From contig JACRKC010000007.1 in assembly GCA_016235555.1 (NCBI GenBank), positions 34,087 to 98,086 on the forward strand: a stretch of 64,000 nt of DNA. Reading direction: 5' to 3'. Below the pieces are notes generated by a model. The model saw nothing but the letters and a program-made list of their open reading frames with translations, was not told the DNA's origin and made no database searches. This stretch comes from Verrucomicrobiota bacterium (lineage in GTDB: Bacteria; Verrucomicrobiota; Verrucomicrobiia; Opitutales; Opitutaceae). Both the position numbers and the translations under genes were made by a program. Shown in pieces: positions 1 through 9,745 of this stretch (position 1 is the stretch's first letter; every line of letters starts with the position of its first letter).

Positions 1-201
1 GGCCACTCCGCCGCCGCGCATCGTCCGGGCGTTGCGCGACCAGAGGCTATCCGAAAACCTGGTTCGGAGGGGGCTGCTCCGTCAGCGCCGTGCCTTTCCT
101 CGGCGACGACGGAGCGCCGCCCTCCTCGACAATTCCCGCGGGCATCGGTTTTTGGATGGCTTCCAGAGCGGTCCTTTGGCGCCGCGCGAGAAGCGCCCGA
201 G

Positions 202-1086
202 CTATTTTCCATCCGGCAGCGGGCGGGCGACGAAGGGGGCGGGCGGGGGCTTCTGGCGCTGGGACTCTTTCCACTCTTTCGCGAGGAGCTGGCGTTCGGG
301 GATGCTCGCAGACGCGGGGAGAAGCTGGCCGTTGCGCTTGGTTTTCTCGAAGGCGTCATCGATGCCGTTGAAATTGTCGTCGAGGTAGAGCGGGTTTTCG
401 TCGGCGAGCACGAGCCCGCAGAGCCAGGCTCCGGCATTGCCGGCGGTAAGGGTAAAGGTTCGTGAGTCCTTTTTCGAGGGGATGAGCGGCAGGTGATCAG
501 CGAGCAGGCGGCTGCCGGAGAACAGAGTCCAGGTGCTGGTGGCGGGATCGATGGCCACGGTGAGGACGGGGAGCGCGGCCAGCGGTTTGCCGCCGTAGGT
601 GCCGGTGGCGATGTGGACGTTGAGGGATTTCCACTGGAGCGTGCCATTTGGGGACGCCGAGTCGTCGAACATGAGCTGAAGTGAGCCGGAGATGGGGCCG
701 GCCGTCACGCCGAGCCGCGCGCCGCCGATGTCGATGATGGTATTCTGCGAGGCGTGGACCATGAACGAGGCGTAGGTAGGCTCACGCGGACTACCGCGCA
801 GGGTGCTCGACCACGATTTGTTCGCGTCGAGGGCGAGGTAGTCGAGATTGTCCTTGCGGGTCCTGCTCGCGCCGCCGGTGGAGGCGTTGGTGGGCTGAAG
901 CGCATCGGCGGAAAACTTGCTAGTCACCAGCGGAGCCGCCTGCCCGGGCTTGACCATAGCAGCCGCGCGAAGCAGCCCCAGCGACGGACTATTCTGCGTC
1001 GACGGTGACGGTTGCGCGACTGCGTGCTGCCATGCACCCATGGCCAAGATCGTGAGTGTGAGTGTGCAACAGGTTCGGGTATTCAT
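202..1086 (-). CDS. Hypothetical secreted protein with C-terminal calcium-type loop
   Basis: The 294-aa product begins with a Sec-type signal peptide (hydrophobic TLTLTILAMGAW, then AVAQ near residue 25) and is therefore probably periplasmic or surface-exposed. The middle part alternates short hydrophobic strands and looks like a beta-sandwich. Near the C terminus, LYLDDNFNGIDDAFEKT resembles a dockerin- or thrombospondin-3-like D-x-N-x-x-D calcium loop. The last 40 residues (PERQLLAKEWKE ... ARPLPDG) recur almost unchanged in a broken copy at 2198-2320. I recognise no family and no catalytic motif. The ATG at 1086 is chosen because it starts exactly at the signal peptide. The first 201 bases of the window hold no gene I can support. 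Confidence 0.6.
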   Translation of the reverse strand: MNTRTCCTLTLTILAMGAWQHAVAQPSPSTQNSPSLGLLRAAAMVKPGQAAPLVTSKFSADALQPTNASTGGASRTRKDNLDYLALDANKSWSSTLRGSPREPTYASFMVHASQNTIIDIGGARLGVTAGPISGSLQLMFDDSASPNGTLQWKSLNVHIATGTYGGKPLAALPVLTVAIDPATSTWTLFSGSRLLADHLPLIPSKKDSRTFTLTAGNAGAWLCGLVLADENPLYLDDNFNGIDDAFEKTKRNGQLLPASASIPERQLLAKEWKESQRQKPPPAPFVARPLPDGK

Positions 1087-1141
1087 GGTGCGATTCGGCC
1101 ACTAACACTAAGAGTTAAAACCTTATCCTTTCAGCTTTCGG

Positions 1142-1993
1142 TCAGCGGAAGCGCCGAACAACGAACACGACCGAGATGACCAAAACGGTGATTCCGCCCG
1201 CCCACACCCACCAAACAATCCCCCAAGGGAAGGACTCGGAAGTGCGCGTCGATCGCTCGGTCGAGGAATGAGTTGGTGGCGTCGACGAAGCTGCCGAGCG
1301 TGGTTGTGTGTGGGTAGACGGGGCCGACGCGAGCGGCTGGCGTCCGGTTGATCGAGCGGAATTGCCGGGCTGCCTCAAATCACGGCGAGCGCTGACAAGC
1401 TGCAGGCACTCCTCAATGTCGCGATGAAACTGCGACGCGGGCGGCGACTCGCGAAGCGCGCGGCGCAGCTTGGCTTCTAACCAAGCGTGCGCCTTGGCCG
1501 GCTCCCACGGACCGTAGATCACAAAACTCTCTTCGTGTCTGGCAGTGACCCCGTTGTCTCTCATCAACTTTAGCAGCAGTTGAGAAAGCCTGCCGAAATA
1601 TAACTCAAATGCCTTCGGCCCGACGCCCGGATCGCGGTTGTTCTCATTCACGTAGAGCATAGTGCGAGTTAACAAGCGCAGGCTCCGATTCGCCCAAAGA
1701 TTTCGCTCCGGAGCAAAGCTCTCTCCAAGAACAATCACATCCTTGGTGCAAAGGAAAAGCACCAGATCTTCCTGCTCGCAGTTCATGATCGTGTTGAATG
1801 CAGCGACTCTATCACCAGGGGCATTCCTCATCCAAACTACGATGGCTGTTTCTAGTTTGGCCCGAACGGCTGGATCGGCGACTTTTCGAAGTTCGTCGTG
1901 AAAAGACGACGGCAATTCCGCCGCATGCAACGCCGGAAAAATCAGAACGATTGCCACGCGGAGCAGGAGTCTGAAAAATTTGTTCAATATCAT
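1142..1993 (-). CDS. Hypothetical membrane-anchored protein
   Basis: The product is 283 aa from the ATG at 1993. An in-frame GTG 18 bases upstream is less likely because the signal-like segment FFRLLLRVAIVLIFPALHA follows the ATG directly. A helical charged domain of about 180 residues comes next, then a Ser/Thr/Pro-rich low-complexity linker (about 205-250) and a single C-terminal membrane span (WAGGITVLVISVVFVV) ending in VRRFR. The layout suggests a periplasmic domain tethered to the inner membrane. Base composition is visibly less GC-rich than the neighbours, hinting at a different origin. No family is recognised. Confidence 0.5.
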   Translation of the reverse strand: MILNKFFRLLLRVAIVLIFPALHAAELPSSFHDELRKVADPAVRAKLETAIVVWMRNAPGDRVAAFNTIMNCEQEDLVLFLCTKDVIVLGESFAPERNLWANRSLRLLTRTMLYVNENNRDPGVGPKAFELYFGRLSQLLLKLMRDNGVTARHEESFVIYGPWEPAKAHAWLEAKLRRALRESPPASQFHRDIEECLQLVSARRDLRQPGNSARSTGRQPLASAPSTHTQPRSAASSTPPTHSSTERSTRTSESFPWGIVWWVWAGGITVLVISVVFVVRRFR

Positions 1994-2045
1994 AAGCGCA
2001 GGCCCTCTCAAGGTCCGGGAAACACAACGCTGTCATCGTCCACCA

Positions 2046-2083
2046 AGCATACCGAGAGGGTCATAGCATACCGAGAGGGTCAT
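2046..2083. repeat. Exact 19-bp tandem duplication
   Basis: The unit AGCATACCGAGAGGGTCAT occurs twice head-to-tail without mismatch, just upstream of the hypothetical gene that starts at 1993 on the minus strand. It could be a recent slippage or a pair of protein-binding sites; nothing in the sequence decides this. Confidence 0.7.
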
Positions 2084-2197
2084 GGCTTGACTTTTGACAA
2101 ACTCCTCCGTTGGGGCCCGTAACAATGGCGACGAAAAAACACACGGCCACTCTCGTGGAGTATGATGGCGCACGCAATCGTCGTCGCGCCCTGTCGC

Positions 2198-2320
2198 TCA
2201 CCGCCCGTCGGGCAGCGGGCGAGCGACGAAGAGGGCGGGCGGGGGCTTCTGGCGCTGGAACCCCTTCCACTCGCGGGCGAGGAGCTGGCGTTCGGGGAGG
2301 CTAGCACTGGCGGGTGAAGA
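2198..2320 (-). pseudogene. Truncated paralogue of the 202-1086 gene (3' end only)
   Basis: The reverse strand encodes PERQLLAREWKGFQRQKPPP followed by ALFVARPLPDGR and a stop. This matches the last 40 residues of the secreted protein at 202-1086 with about seven changes; DNA identity over roughly 110 bases is also high. Upstream of the match the frame has no signal peptide and no resemblance to the rest of that protein, so only the tail of a second copy survives. The remaining bases to 2591 show no other gene. Confidence 0.7.
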
Positions 2321-2591
2321 CAATCGTTCCTTGTGTCTGTCGCGCGCGATTCTCGATCGCGCGGTGTTCGAGATCAACTCGGGGCGCGGAATAACCACGT
2401 CGCGCGGAAGTTCACCACGTGGTGGAGGGCATTGCCGACGACGAAGGCCAGATGGAGCGAACGCCAGCCAGTTCCGGGTGGCCTCATTTACTTGGCGGGA
2501 CTCAGCAATTCACCGGGAGTCCAGCGCATCCGTCCTCCCTGGGCCTCTGAACATGCGACACATTTTCGCACGACCATGACGTCGTCTAGGT

Positions 2592-3302
2592 CTATGTTCC
2601 AATAAACACGCCGTCGCGCATCGGCCGCGTGACATCGCAGCGCGCGGCGATTTCGGGATTGTGGGTGACGAGCACGACAGCCTGGCCGTGATCCTTCGCC
2701 AGCCGGGTGAGCAGATCGAAGACCATCGCGGAATTTTTTACGTCGAGATTCCCCGTCGGTTCGTCGGCGAGGAGGATCGTGGGTTCGTTGGCGAGCGCCC
2801 GCGCGATGGCCACCCGCTGCTGCTCGCCGCCAGACAGCTGCGTGCCGAGGCGGTGGGTCTTGGCGCCGAGGCCGACCGACTCCAAGAGGGCGTGAGCCCG
2901 GGTTTCCATCTGCGCCGGGGTAAGGCGTCCGAGCTTGCGCATGGGCATGAGCACGTTTTCCAGCGCCGTGAACTCCAGCATCAGGAAGTGAAACTGAAAC
3001 ACGAAGCCAATGTGGGCCCCGCGCGCCGCCGTGCGCGCCGCGTCGTCGCTGTTCGACATGCGCTGCCCGTTGATCTCGATCGTGCCGGCATCGGGCTGGT
3101 CGAGCAGACCGAGCAGGTAGAGCAGCGTGCTCTTGCCGCAGCCGGAGGGACCGACGATCGCATAGACCTGGCCGCGCTCGGCCTCGAACGACACGCCCTT
3201 GAGCACGTGCACCCGGCCTTCGTCGTGACCGAGGTAACGCTGCAGGCCGGCGCAGCGCAACGCGAGCGGCCGGGGTGAAGGAGATTGCGCAGCGGCGTTC
3301 AT
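2592..3302 (-). CDS. ABC transporter ATP-binding protein, LolD/MacB type
   Basis: This 236-aa ATPase powers an FtsX-type permease. Visible motifs are Walker [10 protein letters not shown] (51-59), a Q-loop near VFQF (101-104), signature [10 protein letters not shown] (156-165), Walker [10 protein letters not shown] (176-184) and the switch His in VTHN. The length and motifs fit the LolD/MacB/DevA subfamily. The start is the ATG at 3302, because it overlaps the permease stop as ATGA, a classic translational-coupling arrangement; the reading frame continues upstream but only antisense to the permease. The gene is the last of a four-gene minus-strand operon with a TolC-like channel and an adaptor, so it most likely serves export through the outer membrane rather than lipoprotein sorting. 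The substrate cannot be inferred. Confidence 0.92.
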   Translation of the reverse strand: MNAAAQSPSPRPLALRCAGLQRYLGHDEGRVHVLKGVSFEAERGQVYAIVGPSGCGKSTLLYLLGLLDQPDAGTIEINGQRMSNSDDAARTAARGAHIGFVFQFHFLMLEFTALENVLMPMRKLGRLTPAQMETRAHALLESVGLGAKTHRLGTQLSGGEQQRVAIARALANEPTILLADEPTGNLDVKNSAMVFDLLTRLAKDHGQAVVLVTHNPEIAARCDVTRPMRDGVFIGT

Positions 3303-4543
3303 TGAGCGGCGCCGCGCACGATGTCGCCCGGCTCGAGATGCGCGGCCCGTCGGGCGGGAATGATGCTCGCGATCATGACCATCACGATCGCGGTGACCAC
3401 CGCCGCCACGTAATGCCACGGTGAAGGCGCAACCGGAAAAGTTTTCGTCACGATGATCCCGTGCAGCCCGAGCGGGATTTTCGAAACCCCCCAGGTCGCC
3501 AGCGCGCCGAAGGCCGAGCCCAGCACCGCGCCGATCGCGAGCACGATCCCGGCCTGCCAGAGGAAAATCTGCGTGATGTCGCGCCGCTCGTAGCCCATCG
3601 AGCGCAGGATCGCGATGTCCTTGGTTTTCTCCAGGACGATCATCGCGAGCGTGTTGAACATCGCGAGGCTCGCGATCAGGGTGAACACGGTGACCGTGAT
3701 GCCGCTCGACGTGGCGAGCGCCCGGAACACCTCGATCCACACTTTCTCGCGCCGCTGCCAGGGTTTGGCCGCGTAGCCGAGCGTCTCCTCCATCTGCGCC
3801 GCTTCCACCTCGGCACGGGCCGGATCGCGCAGGCTCACCTGGATGAGCGATACGCCGGACGATTTCCGCAACAGCGACCGCGCCTGCCCCATGTGCACGA
3901 AGACCCGGATCTTGTCGATGTCGCTCACCCCGGTCTCGTAGATCGCGCTCACCCGGAAACGCATCGGCGGCGAGTTGCGCACATCGATCAGGAAGGACTC
4001 CCCGAGGGAAAGCTGGAGCCGGTCCGCCAGTTCGCGACCGATGAGCGCGCCGGTCGGCGTCTGCCGGAAATCGTCCAGCGACCCGCTCGCGATATGTTTG
4101 TCGAGGTCCGAAACCTTGATGTGTTCGTCGATATTGATGCCAAAAACCTGGGCCGAGTCGTGGTTCTTGAACGCGCTCGAAACGAGCACGTTTTGCCGGA
4201 TCACCTGCGAGGTGCCGAGCACGTTGGGGAACTGCTTCAGCCCGGCGACCACGAGCGACGGCTCCTCGACGCCCTCGATATATTTCTGCGCCTCCTTCGA
4301 ACGCACCGCGAAATCGTTGCCGGCGGACACGGTGCGCAGGGTGTTCTGCAGTTTGTCCTCGATGCGGACGGCCCCATCGGCGCCGAGGATGGCCTTGATG
4401 AAGAATTTCTCGAAGCCGCTGGTCGTCGCCTGGGTCACGATGAAGAGCCCGACGCCCAGCACGGTGCAGGACAGGCTCATCAACATGGCGCGCTTCTTCG
4501 CCGTGAGGAACCGGAAGGCGATGCGGAGATTGGGAGACATCAC
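3299..4543 (-). CDS. FtsX/LolC-type ABC transporter permease
   Basis: The 414-aa inner-membrane protein has one N-terminal transmembrane helix (MLMSLSCTVLGVGLFIVTQA), a periplasmic domain of about 220 residues, and three C-terminal helices (near 270-300, 320-350 and 370-400). This is the MacB/LolC/DevC topology. The cytoplasmic coupling region EKTKDIAILRSMGYERRDI is typical of FtsX-domain permeases. The gene lies 16 bp after the adaptor gene and overlaps the ATPase start by 4 bp. An alternative start one codon downstream (second Met) is equally possible. Confidence 0.9.
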   Translation of the reverse strand: MMSPNLRIAFRFLTAKKRAMLMSLSCTVLGVGLFIVTQATTSGFEKFFIKAILGADGAVRIEDKLQNTLRTVSAGNDFAVRSKEAQKYIEGVEEPSLVVAGLKQFPNVLGTSQVIRQNVLVSSAFKNHDSAQVFGINIDEHIKVSDLDKHIASGSLDDFRQTPTGALIGRELADRLQLSLGESFLIDVRNSPPMRFRVSAIYETGVSDIDKIRVFVHMGQARSLLRKSSGVSLIQVSLRDPARAEVEAAQMEETLGYAAKPWQRREKVWIEVFRALATSSGITVTVFTLIASLAMFNTLAMIVLEKTKDIAILRSMGYERRDITQIFLWQAGIVLAIGAVLGSAFGALATWGVSKIPLGLHGIIVTKTFPVAPSPWHYVAAVVTAIVMVMIASIIPARRAAHLEPGDIVRGAAQ

Positions 4544-4559
4544 GACGCAGCGCCGCGGA

Positions 4560-5690
4560 TCACCATTTCACGGGCTCGACCCGCACGCGGTCGCCCGGCG
4601 CAAACTTGTCGAGCTCGTCGGCGATCACCTGCTCACCTTCGCGCAGGCCTTTCAACACTTCGATCGCCGTGAGGCTCGTAAAGCCGATCTCCAGCTCACG
4701 CTTCATCACGCGCCCGCCCTCGACCACGTAGACAAACTTGCCGTCGAACACCGCCCGGCGCGGGACGAGGGTCTGCGCCTTACGCTCGCTGATGGTGATG
4801 GCGACATCGCCGCTGAGATTGGCGAGCAGCCGCTCCGGCGCGATCGTGACATCGAGATAAATGAGGTAGCGCTGCGTCGCTTCCTCGGCGGTCGGGAGCT
4901 TCTTGATGACCTTGGCGCTGAACGTCTCGTCGCCGTAGCCGAGGAATTTCACCAGCCCCGTCTGGCCGAGCTGGATCTCGGCGAAATTTTCCTCGCTGAT
5001 CTTCCCGATCACAAGACGGTTCGCGGTGATGAGCGTGGCGAGCGTCTGCTTCTTTTCGATCAGCGCGCCCGGATGAAAATAGACCAGCGAGACTTCGCCC
5101 TCGAACGGCGCGAGCACCGTCGTGCGCTTGCGCTGCAGCCGCAACGTTTCGAGCGTGTTTTCGAGGGACTCGATCTGCCGCTCGTTGGCGATCTTGGTCA
5201 GCTTGATCTCCTCCTTCTGCACTTCGAACGTGCGCTTCGCCTTGGTGAACGGCACCTCGGCCAGGCTCTGGGTCTGGTAGAGGCGCTCGGTTTCCTTGAA
5301 TTCCTCCTCGGTGGTCTTCCACGCGAGCTGCGCCTTGGCGTCGTTGATCTCGATCGTCTTCCGCAGCGCCGCGAGCTCGCTTTCGTTGTGCTTGATCTGG
5401 ATGTCGATGTCCGTCGCGTCGATCTGGGCGAGTTTGTCGCCCTCCTTCACCTTTTTGCCGGGCGCGAGCTCGCTCTCGAGCAGGCGGCCGTCCGCCTCGC
5501 TGCGGATTTCGAGGGTCTTCTCCGGCGTGACGACCACGGTGCCCGGCACGATCTTCGACGCCGCGCCCGGACGCACCGCCGCTACCTTGGCGACCGGCCG
5601 GAACGAGAGCCAGCCGGCGACGCCGGCGGCGGCCAGCACGACGAGCGTCACAAAAAATTTCAGGCCGGTGCGGGACGGATTAGCGGACAT
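4560..5690 (-). CDS. HlyD/RND-type periplasmic adaptor (membrane fusion protein)
   Basis: The 376-aa protein has an N-terminal signal-anchor (FFVTLVVLAAAGVAGWLSF), a lipoyl/barrel-sandwich half-motif (LEIRSEADGRLLESELAPGK, about 61-80), a long alpha-helical hairpin (about 95-190), the second lipoyl half (TVLAPFEGEVSLV), then beta-barrel and membrane-proximal parts. Adaptors of this form bridge an inner-membrane transporter to a TolC channel. The start overlaps the end of the TolC-like gene by 11 bp, and the permease follows by 16 bp, so all four genes are probably cotranscribed. Confidence 0.9.
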   Translation of the reverse strand: MSANPSRTGLKFFVTLVVLAAAGVAGWLSFRPVAKVAAVRPGAASKIVPGTVVVTPEKTLEIRSEADGRLLESELAPGKKVKEGDKLAQIDATDIDIQIKHNESELAALRKTIEINDAKAQLAWKTTEEEFKETERLYQTQSLAEVPFTKAKRTFEVQKEEIKLTKIANERQIESLENTLETLRLQRKRTTVLAPFEGEVSLVYFHPGALIEKKQTLATLITANRLVIGKISEENFAEIQLGQTGLVKFLGYGDETFSAKVIKKLPTAEEATQRYLIYLDVTIAPERLLANLSGDVAITISERKAQTLVPRRAVFDGKFVYVVEGGRVMKRELEIGFTSLTAIEVLKGLREGEQVIADELDKFAPGDRVRVEPVKW

Positions 5691-7065
5691 AGCGGGGAGG
5701 CAGGTTCTTCATGGCGGGATCTGCGCCGACGAGCGAGACGAACTCCGTCCAGCGGTTCAAAAACTCGGCGCGGACCGCGGCGTTTTCCGCCTCGGCGCCG
5801 AGCAGCCCGGCCTCGGCACGCTCCACATCGTCGGCTGAGGCGCGACCGCGGGACAGGGACTCCCGCGCCTGTTCGACCCCGGTGCGCGCGCCGCCGAGCC
5901 GGTTTTCCGAAAAGTCGAGCGCGCGGGAGGCGAACTCCGCCTGTTGGCGCAGGTATTGCGCGAGATCGCCGGTCGCCTCGACGTAGGTCTGGAGCTGGCG
6001 CTCGTAGGAGCGCTTCTTCGCGAGAGCTTCGAGGCGCCGGCCGCGCGTCGCGCCGCTGTCGAAGATGGTCCAGTTGACGAGCAGTCCGAACGTGTTCTGC
6101 ACAATCGCCTCCTGGCGCACCTGGGTGATGTCGGCCTGGGTGACGTTGGAGACGTTGTGGCCGGCGTTGAACGAGAATTTCGGCAGCAGCCCGGTCTTCG
6201 CGATGGAGTAGTTGAGATCGCTCTGCAGCACGCCGAGCGCGAAAACCTGCCCGCGAAACGTCTCAACGGCGCCGCCGCGCAGGAAGTCCCGCAGCAGGGC
6301 CTGCCCGTGGTCCGCGAGCGGCACGGGCCGCGGCAGCCCGGCCGGAATCGCCTCGTCGGGTAGTTCGTCGATCCCGGCGAGCCGCGCAAACACCCGCTTC
6401 ATGAAACCGTATTCGGCTACCGAGCGGTCGAATCGCAGCTGCGCCTCCTGAAACAAATTTCGCGCTGTCGTGATGTCGCCGGGAGTGGTTTCGCGGTTCT
6501 TGAACCGCTCCTCCTCGCGGGCGAGCCCCTTGGCCGCGAGTTCGAGGCCGCGCTTCTCGGCGCGCTGGGCGCCCTTCTTGGCGACCAGTTCGAGGTAACT
6601 CTTGCGCAGTTGGGCCGCCAGCAGCCGCGCCGCATCCGCAAACTCGCGCCGGGCGATCTTCTCCCCGATCCGGTCGATCTCAAGCTGGGCCTTCAATGCG
6701 CCCCAGTGGTAGACCGGCTGACTGATCCCGACATCGTAGAAAAAGCCGCTGGAGTTGCTGGTCGCGCTCGACGCCGCCGACGCAGTGGCGGCGCGGTTGA
6801 CCGCGTAGCGGCCATAACCCCCGAGGTTCGGCAGCATGATCGCCTTGCTGACCATCGATCGCGCCTCGGCCTGTTCGATCTCGATCGCCCGCCGCACCTG
6901 CTCGGGCGAGCGCTCGAGGGCGCGCTGCAGGATGGGCTTCAACTGCGGCAACAACTCCTCCGCCATCGCACCCGCCAGCGGATCGGCCGTCTGCCCGGCA
7001 AGGATTCCCGCCAATCCGAGCGCGATCACGCAGGCAATTGGGTGACACCGTCGGAGCTGGAACAT
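5680..7065 (-). CDS. TolC-family outer-membrane efflux channel
   Basis: The 461-aa product has a signal peptide (IACVIALGLAGILAGQTA) followed by two repeated helical-hairpin units, each rich in Arg/Glu/Ala heptads (for example RAIEIEQAEARSMVSK), as in outer-membrane factors. Length is standard for TolC/OMF proteins. It is first in the minus-strand operon with adaptor, permease and ATPase, giving a complete tripartite exporter. The 117-bp gap to the divergent gene at 7183 must hold both promoters; I see no convincing box. Confidence 0.88.
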   Translation of the reverse strand: MFQLRRCHPIACVIALGLAGILAGQTADPLAGAMAEELLPQLKPILQRALERSPEQVRRAIEIEQAEARSMVSKAIMLPNLGGYGRYAVNRAATASAASSATSNSSGFFYDVGISQPVYHWGALKAQLEIDRIGEKIARREFADAARLLAAQLRKSYLELVAKKGAQRAEKRGLELAAKGLAREEERFKNRETTPGDITTARNLFQEAQLRFDRSVAEYGFMKRVFARLAGIDELPDEAIPAGLPRPVPLADHGQALLRDFLRGGAVETFRGQVFALGVLQSDLNYSIAKTGLLPKFSFNAGHNVSNVTQADITQVRQEAIVQNTFGLLVNWTIFDSGATRGRRLEALAKKRSYERQLQTYVEATGDLAQYLRQQAEFASRALDFSENRLGGARTGVEQARESLSRGRASADDVERAEAGLLGAEAENAAVRAEFLNRWTEFVSLVGADPAMKNLPPRYVR

Positions 7066-7182
7066 GATCGTTTAGTAGGCGGAAGGGTTAAAGCGTTCCA
7101 TTTCATAGGCGATTGCAATCCATAAGTCTTGAGCCCGGCCCGCCGCCCGCGCCACCCTTGCCCGAGCCGTCCGCCCGACTTC

Positions 7183-8607
7183 ATGCCCGCTGAAATCTCC
7201 GCCCTCGCCCGCGAACATCTGGAGTGTGTCCGCACCTTCTACGATGCCGCGCCCGCCGAGCCGCAAGCCGGCGCCCGGGCCTACCGCGCGCTGCTCGCCC
7301 ACTACTACAATCTCCTGATTCCAGCCGGGGCGTCCGTGCTCGAAATCGGCTGCGGCTCCGGCGAGTTGCTCGCCCGCCTCCGCGCCGCCAAGAAAGCCGG
7401 CCTCGATCTCTCGGAAACCCAGCTCGCCGCCGCCCGCGCCCGGCTGCCGGAGGCGGAGTTCTTCACCCAACCGGGCGAACTCATCGAACTCGGCGGGCGG
7501 CGCTTCGATGTCATCATCATCTCCGACACGCTCAACCTCGCCGCCGACGTCCAGCACCTGCTCGAACGCCTCCACGCCGTCAGCCATGCCGACACCCGGC
7601 TCATCCTCAATTTTCAAAACTCCCTCTGGCGTCCACTGCTCACGCTCGCCCGCTGGCTCGGTCTGAAAGCCGAGCAGCCGCAGAACAGCTGGCTCGCCTC
7701 CTCCGATGTGCTCAATCTGCTGCGCCTCGCCGGCTGGAGTGTCGTGTGCCGGCAAAATCGCATCCTCGTGCCTTTCGCTGCGCTCGGCCTCGGCACGCTC
7801 GTCAACCGCGGGCTCGCGCCGCTCCTGCAATGGTTCTGCCTGACCATTTTCATGGTGGCGCGACCGACCCGCGCACCGCGGGAACGTCCGCTCACGGTTT
7901 CCGTCGTCATCCCCGCGCGCAACGAGGCCGGCAACATTCCCGCCGCCGTCGCGCGCACGCCCGAGATGGGCGCCGGCACCGAGATCATCTTCGTCGAAGG
8001 CCACTCACGCGATGACACCTGGGCCGCCATCCAACGTGCCGCCGCCGACAATCCGCAGCGCAAAATCAAAATCCTCCAGCAACCCGGCAAAGGCAAAGGC
8101 GACGCCGTGCGTGCCGGCTTTGCCGTCGCCACTGGCGACGTGCTCATGATCCTCGACGCCGATCTCACGATGCCGCCCGAGGAACTGCCGAAATTCTACG
8201 CCCTCATCGCGAGCGGCCGCGCCGAGTTCGCCAACGGCGTGCGCCTCGTCTACCCGATGGACGAAAAAGCGATGCAGTTCCTGAATCTCTGCGCGAACAA
8301 AGCCTTCGGCCTCATCTTCACGTGGCTGCTCGGCCAGCCGGTGAAGGACACGCTCTGCGGCACGAAAGTGCTTACGCGCGCGCACTATGAAAAAATCGCC
8401 GCCGGCCGCGCCTACTTCGGCGACTTCGACCCCTTCGGCGACTTCGATCTCCTCTTCGGCGCCGCCAAGCTCAACCTCACGATCGCCGACGTCCCCATCC
8501 GTTACCGCGAACGCACCTACGGCACGACCAACATCCAGCGCTGGAAACACGGCTGGCTGTTGTTGCGCATGGTGGTTTTCGCTGCGCGAAAACTAAAATT
8601 CGTTTAG
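7183..8607 (+). CDS. Fused SAM methyltransferase and GT2 glycosyltransferase
   Basis: The 474-aa protein joins two enzymes. Residues 1-220 are a class I methyltransferase with the SAM-binding motif VLEIGCGSG (52-60) and motif [13 protein letters not shown] further on. Residues from 237 on are a GT-A fold family 2 glycosyltransferase: [38 protein letters not shown] and the metal-binding DAD (325-327). A C-terminal basic helix may sit at the membrane. The ATG at 7183 is preferred over an upstream TTG at 7129. The gene is first of a plus-strand pair with a sugar aminotransferase 22 bp downstream, consistent with making or attaching a modified sugar of a surface polysaccharide. Acceptor and donor are unknown. 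Confidence 0.85.
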   Translation: MPAEISALAREHLECVRTFYDAAPAEPQAGARAYRALLAHYYNLLIPAGASVLEIGCGSGELLARLRAAKKAGLDLSETQLAAARARLPEAEFFTQPGELIELGGRRFDVIIISDTLNLAADVQHLLERLHAVSHADTRLILNFQNSLWRPLLTLARWLGLKAEQPQNSWLASSDVLNLLRLAGWSVVCRQNRILVPFAALGLGTLVNRGLAPLLQWFCLTIFMVARPTRAPRERPLTVSVVIPARNEAGNIPAAVARTPEMGAGTEIIFVEGHSRDDTWAAIQRAAADNPQRKIKILQQPGKGKGDAVRAGFAVATGDVLMILDADLTMPPEELPKFYALIASGRAEFANGVRLVYPMDEKAMQFLNLCANKAFGLIFTWLLGQPVKDTLCGTKVLTRAHYEKIAAGRAYFGDFDPFGDFDLLFGAAKLNLTIADVPIRYRERTYGTTNIQRWKHGWLLLRMVVFAARKLKFV

Positions 8608-8629
8608 TTTTTCTCGGAGCGAAAAACCC

Positions 8630-9745
8630 ATGAAAGTCCCCATCCTCGATCTCGCGCCCGCCATCGCCGAACTGCGCCCGCAACTCGACGCCGCCTACGC
8701 GCGCGTGATGGATTCCGGCTGGGTGCTCCTCGGTCGGGAACTTGAGACCTTCGAGTCCGAATACGCCGCGAGCCTCGGCGTCGCGCATTGCGTCGGTGTC
8801 GCCAACGGACTCGAAGCCATGCAACTCATCCTCATGGCGCAGGGCATCGGCGCCGGCGACGAAGTCATCGTCCCGGCCAACGGCTACATCGCCACCTGGC
8901 TCGCCGTCACGCACGTCGGTGCGACACCCGTCCCCTGCGAGCCCGACCCGCACACCTACAACCTCGATCCCGCGCGCCTCGCAGGCCTGATCACGGCCCG
9001 CACGCGCGCGATTCTTCCGATCAACCTCTACGGCCAACCCGCCGACTTCGACGCCATCAACGCCATCGCCGCGCAGCACGAACTTTTCGTGCTCGAAGAT
9101 GCCGCGCAGTCGCACGGCGCACGCTGTCACGGTCGCGCTGCGGGATCGCTCGGCCACGCCGCCGGCGTAAGCTTTTACCCCAGCAAAAACCTCGGCGCGC
9201 TGGCCGACGCCGGCGCGGTCACCACCGACGACGCCGCGCTCGCCGAGAAAATCCGCTACCTGCGCAACTACGGTTCGAAGGTCCGCTACCAGAACGAGTA
9301 TCCCGGCCTCAACTCGCGCCTGAGCGAACTCCAGGCTGCGTTCCTGCGGGTGAAGCTCCCGCACCTCGCCGCGTGGAACGCCCGTCGCGCCGCACTCGCC
9401 GCCCTCTACCGCGACCAACTCACCGGCATCGGCGATCTGGTCCTGCCCGTTGTGCCCGCGTGGGCGGACCCCGTCTGGCATCTCTTCGTCGTGCGCGCTG
9501 CCCGGCGCGACGCGCTCGCCGCCCACCTCGCCGCCCATGGCATCGGCACGCAAATCCACTACCCCACCCCGCCGCACCGCTCCCCCGCCTATCGCGACGG
9601 CGGCTGGAAGCGCGGCAATTTCCCGCTCGCCGAAAAACTCGCCGAGGAAGTCCTCAGCCTCCCCATCGGCCCCCACCACACCGCCGGACAAATCGAATTC
9701 GTATGCGCGGCGATCCGGGAGTTTTTTGCGCAGCCTCAGCGTTGA
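8630..9745 (+). CDS. DegT/DnrJ/EryC1 family sugar aminotransferase
   Basis: The 371-aa PLP enzyme belongs to the fold-type I family that aminates 3- or 4-keto NDP-sugars. Visible hallmarks are [13 protein letters not shown] for the phosphate loop, [11 protein letters not shown] with the cofactor-ring Asp, and the Schiff-base lysine in [15 protein letters not shown] (Lys186). The C-terminal [17 protein letters not shown] is also typical. The N-terminal pattern ([15 protein letters not shown]) is closer to QdtB/FdtB-like 3-aminotransferases than to 4-aminotransferases, but this is only a tendency. A GGAG ribosome site lies about 10 bases before the ATG. Its 3' end overlaps the convergent gene by 10 bp. 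Confidence 0.9.
   Translation: MKVPILDLAPAIAELRPQLDAAYARVMDSGWVLLGRELETFESEYAASLGVAHCVGVANGLEAMQLILMAQGIGAGDEVIVPANGYIATWLAVTHVGATPVPCEPDPHTYNLDPARLAGLITARTRAILPINLYGQPADFDAINAIAAQHELFVLEDAAQSHGARCHGRAAGSLGHAAGVSFYPSKNLGALADAGAVTTDDAALAEKIRYLRNYGSKVRYQNEYPGLNSRLSELQAAFLRVKLPHLAAWNARRAALAALYRDQLTGIGDLVLPVVPAWADPVWHLFVVRAARRDALAAHLAAHGIGTQIHYPTPPHRSPAYRDGGWKRGNFPLAEKLAEEVLSLPIGPHHTAGQIEFVCAAIREFFAQPQR

Noticed and set aside
2592..3740. A longer reading frame for the LolD-like ATPase, starting at 3740
   Set aside because: The extra 146 residues are Arg/His-rich antisense of the permease gene. The ATPase fold starts at 3302, where an ATGA overlap gives a natural start.
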